Source: Actinomadura rayongensis
GTDB taxonomy: Bacteria > Actinomycetota > Actinomycetes > Streptosporangiales > Streptosporangiaceae
NCBI RefSeq assembly: GCF_009831215.1
Contig: NZ_WUTW01000009.1
Location: forward strand, 62,001 to 126,000
Reading direction: 5' to 3'
Length of the DNA stretch: 64,000 bases
The translations under genes were made by a program, and so were the position numbers. Below are positions 61,157-64,000 of this stretch, piece after piece (the stretch's first letter is position 1; the number at the start of each line of letters is the position of its first letter). Below the pieces are notes generated by a model that worked only from the letters and a program-made list of their open reading frames with translations, did not search any database and was not told the origin of the DNA.

Positions 61157-61582
61157 ATGGCTCTCTCAGTGGAGGAACGCGAAGGATTCCTGGCGGAACC
61201 GCACGTCGGAGCGCTGTCGGTGGTCGAACGGCCGGACCGGGCGCCGCTGACCGTCCCCATCTGGTACCAGTACGCGCCGGGCGGCGAGCTGTGGGTGCGG
61301 ACGCCGCCGGGCTCACGGAAGGCGCGCGCGATCGCGGCGGCGGGCCGGTTCAGCCTGCTCGCGCAGCGGACGGACCCGAGCGTCCGGTACGTGTCGGTGG
61401 AAGGGCCGGTGACCGGAACGTCCCCGGACACCCCGGAGCGCGCGCTGGAGATGGCGTCCCGGTACCTGCCGCCCGAACAGGCCGCCGCGTTCGTGGAGTA
61501 CGAACGGACGCAGCTCGACGAGCACGTCGTCATCGCGATGCGCCCCGAGCACTGGCTCTCGGCCGACCTCGGCCCCGCCTGA
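61157..61582 (+). CDS. Pyridoxamine 5'-phosphate oxidase-like (split beta-barrel) protein
   Basis: 141 residues from MALSVEEREGFLAEPHVGALSVV. The strands (LTVPIWYQYAPGGELWVRTPPGSRKARAIAAAGRFSLLAQRTD, VRYVSVEGPVTG) and the C-terminal helix match small FMN/F420-binding split-barrel proteins common in actinomycetes. The F420-binding versus FMN-binding choice cannot be made here. It lies 10 bp after the VWA gene but the function seems unrelated; it may have its own promoter. Confidence 0.88.
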   Translation: MALSVEEREGFLAEPHVGALSVVERPDRAPLTVPIWYQYAPGGELWVRTPPGSRKARAIAAAGRFSLLAQRTDPSVRYVSVEGPVTGTSPDTPERALEMASRYLPPEQAAAFVEYERTQLDEHVVIAMRPEHWLSADLGPA

Positions 61583-61623
61583 CGTCCCGTACGCTCGGCG
61601 TACGCGGGAGCTGGGAGGTGCGC

Positions 61624-62193
61624 GTGCGAGCCGATCCGGGGAACGGGTCCCGGGCCGTCCGGATCACGGGATACCGGAGCAGGGCCGTCGGGGCGGCGGT
61701 GGCGCTGGTCAACGCGGTCGCCGACGGGACGGACGGCCCGGACGCGCTGCGCGAGCTGCTGCGCGACCACGACTTCTTCTGGCAGGACTTCGACCCCGCC
61801 GACGCCGCCGAGTACCGGGCGTGGGGCCGCACGCTGCGCGCGTTCTTCACCGCCCCCGACCCCGAGGCGGCCGTCGCGCTGCTCAACGGGCTGATGCTCG
61901 CCACGCCGATGCACCCGCACCTCGCGGCGCACGGCGGGTTCGGGCTGCACCTGCACTACGCGCCGCCGTCGGCGTCGCTGGTCGAGCGGTTCCGCGCCAC
62001 CACGCTGATGCAGCTCTCGGAGCTGCTGTGCGAGCACGGGCTGAGCCGCACCGGCGTGTGCGCCGCCGACGGCTGCGACCGCGTCTACGCCGACGCGTCC
62101 CGGGCCGGGCGCCGCCGCTTCTGCTCCGAGGCGTGCGCGAACCGCACGAACGTCGCGGCGTTCCGCGCCCGGCGCCGGGGCCCGGCGGGCTGA
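61624..62193 (+). CDS. CGNR zinc-finger / ABATE-domain protein
   Basis: 189 residues from a GTG after GGGAGG. The first 120 residues look like the ABATE domain (VALVNAVADGTDGPDALRELLRDHDF; WGRTLRAFFTAPDPEAAVALLNGLM; LHLHYAPP). The C-terminal zinc finger is CAADGCDRVYADASRAGRRRFCSEACANRTNVAAFRARR, with CANR in place of the usual CGNR. These proteins are believed to be DNA-binding stress regulators. Translation start could also be the GTG at 61618. Confidence 0.92.
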   Translation: MRADPGNGSRAVRITGYRSRAVGAAVALVNAVADGTDGPDALRELLRDHDFFWQDFDPADAAEYRAWGRTLRAFFTAPDPEAAVALLNGLMLATPMHPHLAAHGGFGLHLHYAPPSASLVERFRATTLMQLSELLCEHGLSRTGVCAADGCDRVYADASRAGRRRFCSEACANRTNVAAFRARRRGPAG

Positions 62194-62302
62194 CCGCGGG
62201 TTTTTGTCCGCCGTTTGCCGGACGCCGGACGACTGCGGGGCGGGGGTCGGCGAGAGTGGGGGGACGAACCGTCCGACGACCCGCCGGAGCCGCAGACCCG
62301 TG

Positions 62303-63628
62303 ATGTTCTCCTCGCTCCTCGGCCGGCTGCCGGTCCACTTCGGCGGCGAGGCCCGGTTCCTCGCCAGCCGCATCGCCCGGCTCACGCTGACGTCGATGGC
62401 GGCGTACGTGATCGCCGACCGGCTCGTCCCGAACCCGCAGCCGCTGCTCGCGCCGCTGACCGCGCTGCTCGTCGTCCAGCACTCGATCTACGAGACGATC
62501 AAGTCGAGCATCGGCCGCGTCGCCGCCGTGACGTCCGGGGTGCTGCTCGCCGTGCTGTTCGGGCACACGGTCGGGTTCTCCTGGTGGAGCCTCGGCCTGA
62601 CGATCCTCGCAGCGCTGCTCATCGGGTTCGCGCTGCGGCTCACCGACGACCTCCTGGAGGTCCCGATCAGCGCGATGCTGATCTTCGTGCTGGGCGCGTC
62701 CAACACGGCCGGGGCGGCGGACCGGATCCTGGAGACGCTGATCGGGGCGGCGACCGGGCTCGCGGCGGCGACGCTCGTCCCCGCGGTGCGGGTCGCGCCC
62801 GCGCAGGACGCCCTGGAGAGCCTCGGGACGCGCATGGGCGGCCTCATCGACGACCTCGCCGAGGCGCTGTGGCGCGGGGTGCGGCCCGAGGACGCCCAGC
62901 ACTGGCGCACCAAGGCCGAGCGGCTGTTCGACGACATCGCCCACACCGACCACGCGCTGGAGGCCGCCGAGCGGAGCGTCCAGCTCAACCCGCGGGCGCT
63001 GCGCGTCGTGGACGCGGGGGCGGCGCTGCGCAACGGCGTCGAGACGCTGGAGCGGTTCGCGGTGTCGCTGCGCGGCCTCGCCCGCGCCGTCACCGACGTC
63101 GCCCATCTGGACGAGCGCAACCGCATCCTGGACGAGCCGTCGCTGCGCGAACCGCTCGCCGAGACGATGGAGGCGATCCGCGAGGCCGTCGTCACCTACG
63201 CGCGGCTGGCCCGGTCGGACCTGGAGCGCGACGCGGTGCCGTCCGACATCGAGGAGCAGCTCGCCGAGGCCATCGCGACCGCGCAGGAGCAGCGCGACCT
63301 GTTCGTGGACCGGCTGCTCGGCCGACTGGCCACCGACCTGCGCTGGCCGCTGTACGGGGAGATCCTCATGCACCTGGACCGGCTGATCGACGACGTCCGG
63401 GTCGAGCACCGCGCGGAGGCCCGCGAGATGTGGCGGCGGCGGCAGGGGCCGGCGAAGTACCTGCCCGAGCGGCCGGCGCGGGCGGTGACGCGGGCGGGCG
63501 GGATGCTGCGGAACGCGGCGCGCGCGGCGGCCGACTCGGCCGAGCGCAACGCGGCGGCGGCGGACGTCGGCGCGACCCCGAACCGGCCGCGCGAGACGGG
63601 CCATTCGCACCACCCCCCGGAGCGGTAG
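62303..63628 (+). CDS. FUSC/aromatic-acid-exporter-like membrane protein
   Basis: 441 residues from MFSSLLGRLPVHFGGEARFLASRIARL; a GTG one codon earlier is possible. Residues about 20-155 hold 4 or more membrane helices (LTSMAAYVIADRLV, LLAPLTALLVVQHSIYETIKSSIGRVAAVTSGVLLAVLFGHTV, LGLTILAALLIGFALRL, ILETLIGAATGLAAATLVPAVRV), as in ArAE_1/FUSC half-transporters. The remaining 285 residues are a soluble helical domain (LIDDLAEALWRGVRPEDAQHWRTKAERLFDDIAHTDHALEAAERSVQ). It likely forms a dimeric inner-membrane efflux unit; the substrate is unknown. The tail is Ala/Arg-rich and low in complexity. Confidence 0.88.
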   Translation: MFSSLLGRLPVHFGGEARFLASRIARLTLTSMAAYVIADRLVPNPQPLLAPLTALLVVQHSIYETIKSSIGRVAAVTSGVLLAVLFGHTVGFSWWSLGLTILAALLIGFALRLTDDLLEVPISAMLIFVLGASNTAGAADRILETLIGAATGLAAATLVPAVRVAPAQDALESLGTRMGGLIDDLAEALWRGVRPEDAQHWRTKAERLFDDIAHTDHALEAAERSVQLNPRALRVVDAGAALRNGVETLERFAVSLRGLARAVTDVAHLDERNRILDEPSLREPLAETMEAIREAVVTYARLARSDLERDAVPSDIEEQLAEAIATAQEQRDLFVDRLLGRLATDLRWPLYGEILMHLDRLIDDVRVEHRAEAREMWRRRQGPAKYLPERPARAVTRAGGMLRNAARAAADSAERNAAAADVGATPNRPRETGHSHHPPER

Positions 63629-63679
63629 TCCGGAGGGCCGTCGCGTCCGCCTCGCCGGCCGGATCGCCGCCGGGACGCC

Positions 63680-63862
63680 CTAGCGGCGCGGGTCGAGCGC
63701 GCCCGTCCTGGCACGTTCCAGCAGCGTGCGCCACCCGCGCGCGCCCACCCGCAGCCGGGGGCCGTCCGGGTCGGCCGAGTCGCGCACGACCACGGCGGCC
63801 GGGGCCGGGGCCGCCTCCACGCAGTCGTTGTCCAGACTGTGCGTGCTCTTGCGCCAGTTCAT
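63680..63862 (-). CDS. DUF397 small protein
   Basis: 60 residues, ATG behind GAGGAG. It begins MNWRKSTHSLDNDCVEAAPAP and has VVVRDSADPDGPRLRVGARGWRTLLERAR, the DUF397 pattern (S-x-C-VE and RDSKDPDGP). In actinomycetes DUF397 genes sit beside XRE-family DUF5753 regulators, and some pairs (WhiJ/BldB-type) affect development and antibiotic production. The truncated gene upstream on the same strand appears to be that partner. Confidence 0.95.
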   Translation of the reverse strand: MNWRKSTHSLDNDCVEAAPAPAAVVVRDSADPDGPRLRVGARGWRTLLERARTGALDPRR

Positions 63863-63882
63863 CGGTTCTCCTCAGATGGTGG

Positions 63883-64000
63883 TCAGAAACGGTCGGCCAG
63901 GTCGAGCAGGAGGTCGCGGCTCTCCTCTTCCGGGAGCGCGAGTTCGCGGAGCCTGTCCCACGTCAGCGCGTAGAGGAAGACCTCCTCGTCCCGCTCGATG
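63883..64000 (-). CDS. C-terminal end of an XRE/DUF5753-type regulator (partial)
   Basis: Only the last 38 residues are in the window, ending LTWDRLRELALPEEESRDLLLDLADRF, which fits the C-terminus of DUF5753 helix-turn-helix proteins (a conserved ...LR..AL...ES.DLI helix). The stop is 20 bp before the DUF397 gene start. The DNA-binding domain and start lie beyond 64000, so the identity rests on this tail and the DUF397 neighbour. Confidence 0.6.
   Translation of the reverse strand, partial: IERDEEVFLYALTWDRLRELALPEEESRDLLLDLADRF

Noticed and set aside
57184..62385. A 1733-codon minus-strand frame opposite the ankyrin, MoxR and VWA genes
   Set aside because: It has the same low-complexity antisense character, and the plus strand encodes recognisable domains throughout.
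1..64000. CRISPR arrays, insertion sequences, integrases, rRNA genes and riboswitches
   Set aside because: I looked for regular direct repeats, transposase or recombinase motifs and conserved RNA cores and saw none. The only repeat cluster (52513-52671) lacks CRISPR spacing.

Overview
The window is very GC-rich, densely packed DNA with many GTG starts and 4-bp ATGA/GTGA gene overlaps. It carries large polyketide and hopanoid gene sets, SARP/NB-ARC regulators and a DUF397 gene. This points to a filamentous actinomycete; a Thermomonosporaceae/Streptosporangiales-type organism is plausible but is my inference. I see no transposase, integrase, rRNA or CRISPR array.

Region 1 (1-16867, minus strand) is a polyketide cluster that combines two PKS types. 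A type II minimal PKS (ACP, KS-alpha, KS-beta/CLF) is followed by an orphan LuxR-type regulator, a cupin-SchA/CurD fusion, an ABM monooxygenase, two SnoaL-like proteins and a metallo-beta-lactamase-fold enzyme. Last comes the start of a giant modular type I PKS: a KSQ-AT-ACP loading module, a KS-AT-DH-KR-ACP module, and a KS-AT that runs off the left edge. The CLF lacks the usual decarboxylating Gln. I infer that the type I line may make a short reduced starter or side chain for an aromatic polyketide. Region 2 (17385-20998, plus) has three SAM methyltransferases around a sensor-less histidine kinase and its response regulator, possibly tailoring and control for the same cluster.

Region 3 (21005-25898) holds accessory genes: HxlR with a divergent NAD(P)-binding protein, a Cys-motif unknown, an endo/exonuclease/phosphatase-family protein, and TetR divergent from an acyl-CoA dehydrogenase, with palindromic operators. 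Region 4 (26117-32622) is a tight five-gene operon: a DUF6421-like protein, an SDR, a PLP threonine-aldolase-like enzyme, an aminobutyraldehyde-type dehydrogenase and an APC permease. It looks like an amino acid/amine catabolic unit.

Region 5 (32694-41263) has two NB-ARC/TPR STAND proteins, one SARP/AfsR-like and one with an N-terminal RHIM/BASS-like motif. They flank and point inward at a glycosyltransferase-like gene, a small unknown and a PfkB-type kinase. A small one-helix membrane protein lies downstream of the SARP gene.

Region 6 (41539-46646) holds an IclR regulator, an MFS transporter, a PAP2 phosphatase-WS/DGAT fusion and an SDR. Region 7 (46672-54418, minus) is a full hopanoid operon: hpnC, hpnD, hpnE, polyprenyl synthase, squalene-hopene cyclase, hpnG, hpnH. 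Region 8 (54616-61146, plus) begins with an atypical tRNA-like gene and continues as a compact operon of a zinc-ribbon SDR, an LRR protein, an ankyrin protein, a MoxR-type AAA+ ATPase and a zincin-like/VWA protein. The right end carries a PNPOx-fold protein, a CGNR zinc-finger regulator, an FUSC-like membrane protein and a DUF397/XRE pair cut by the window edge.
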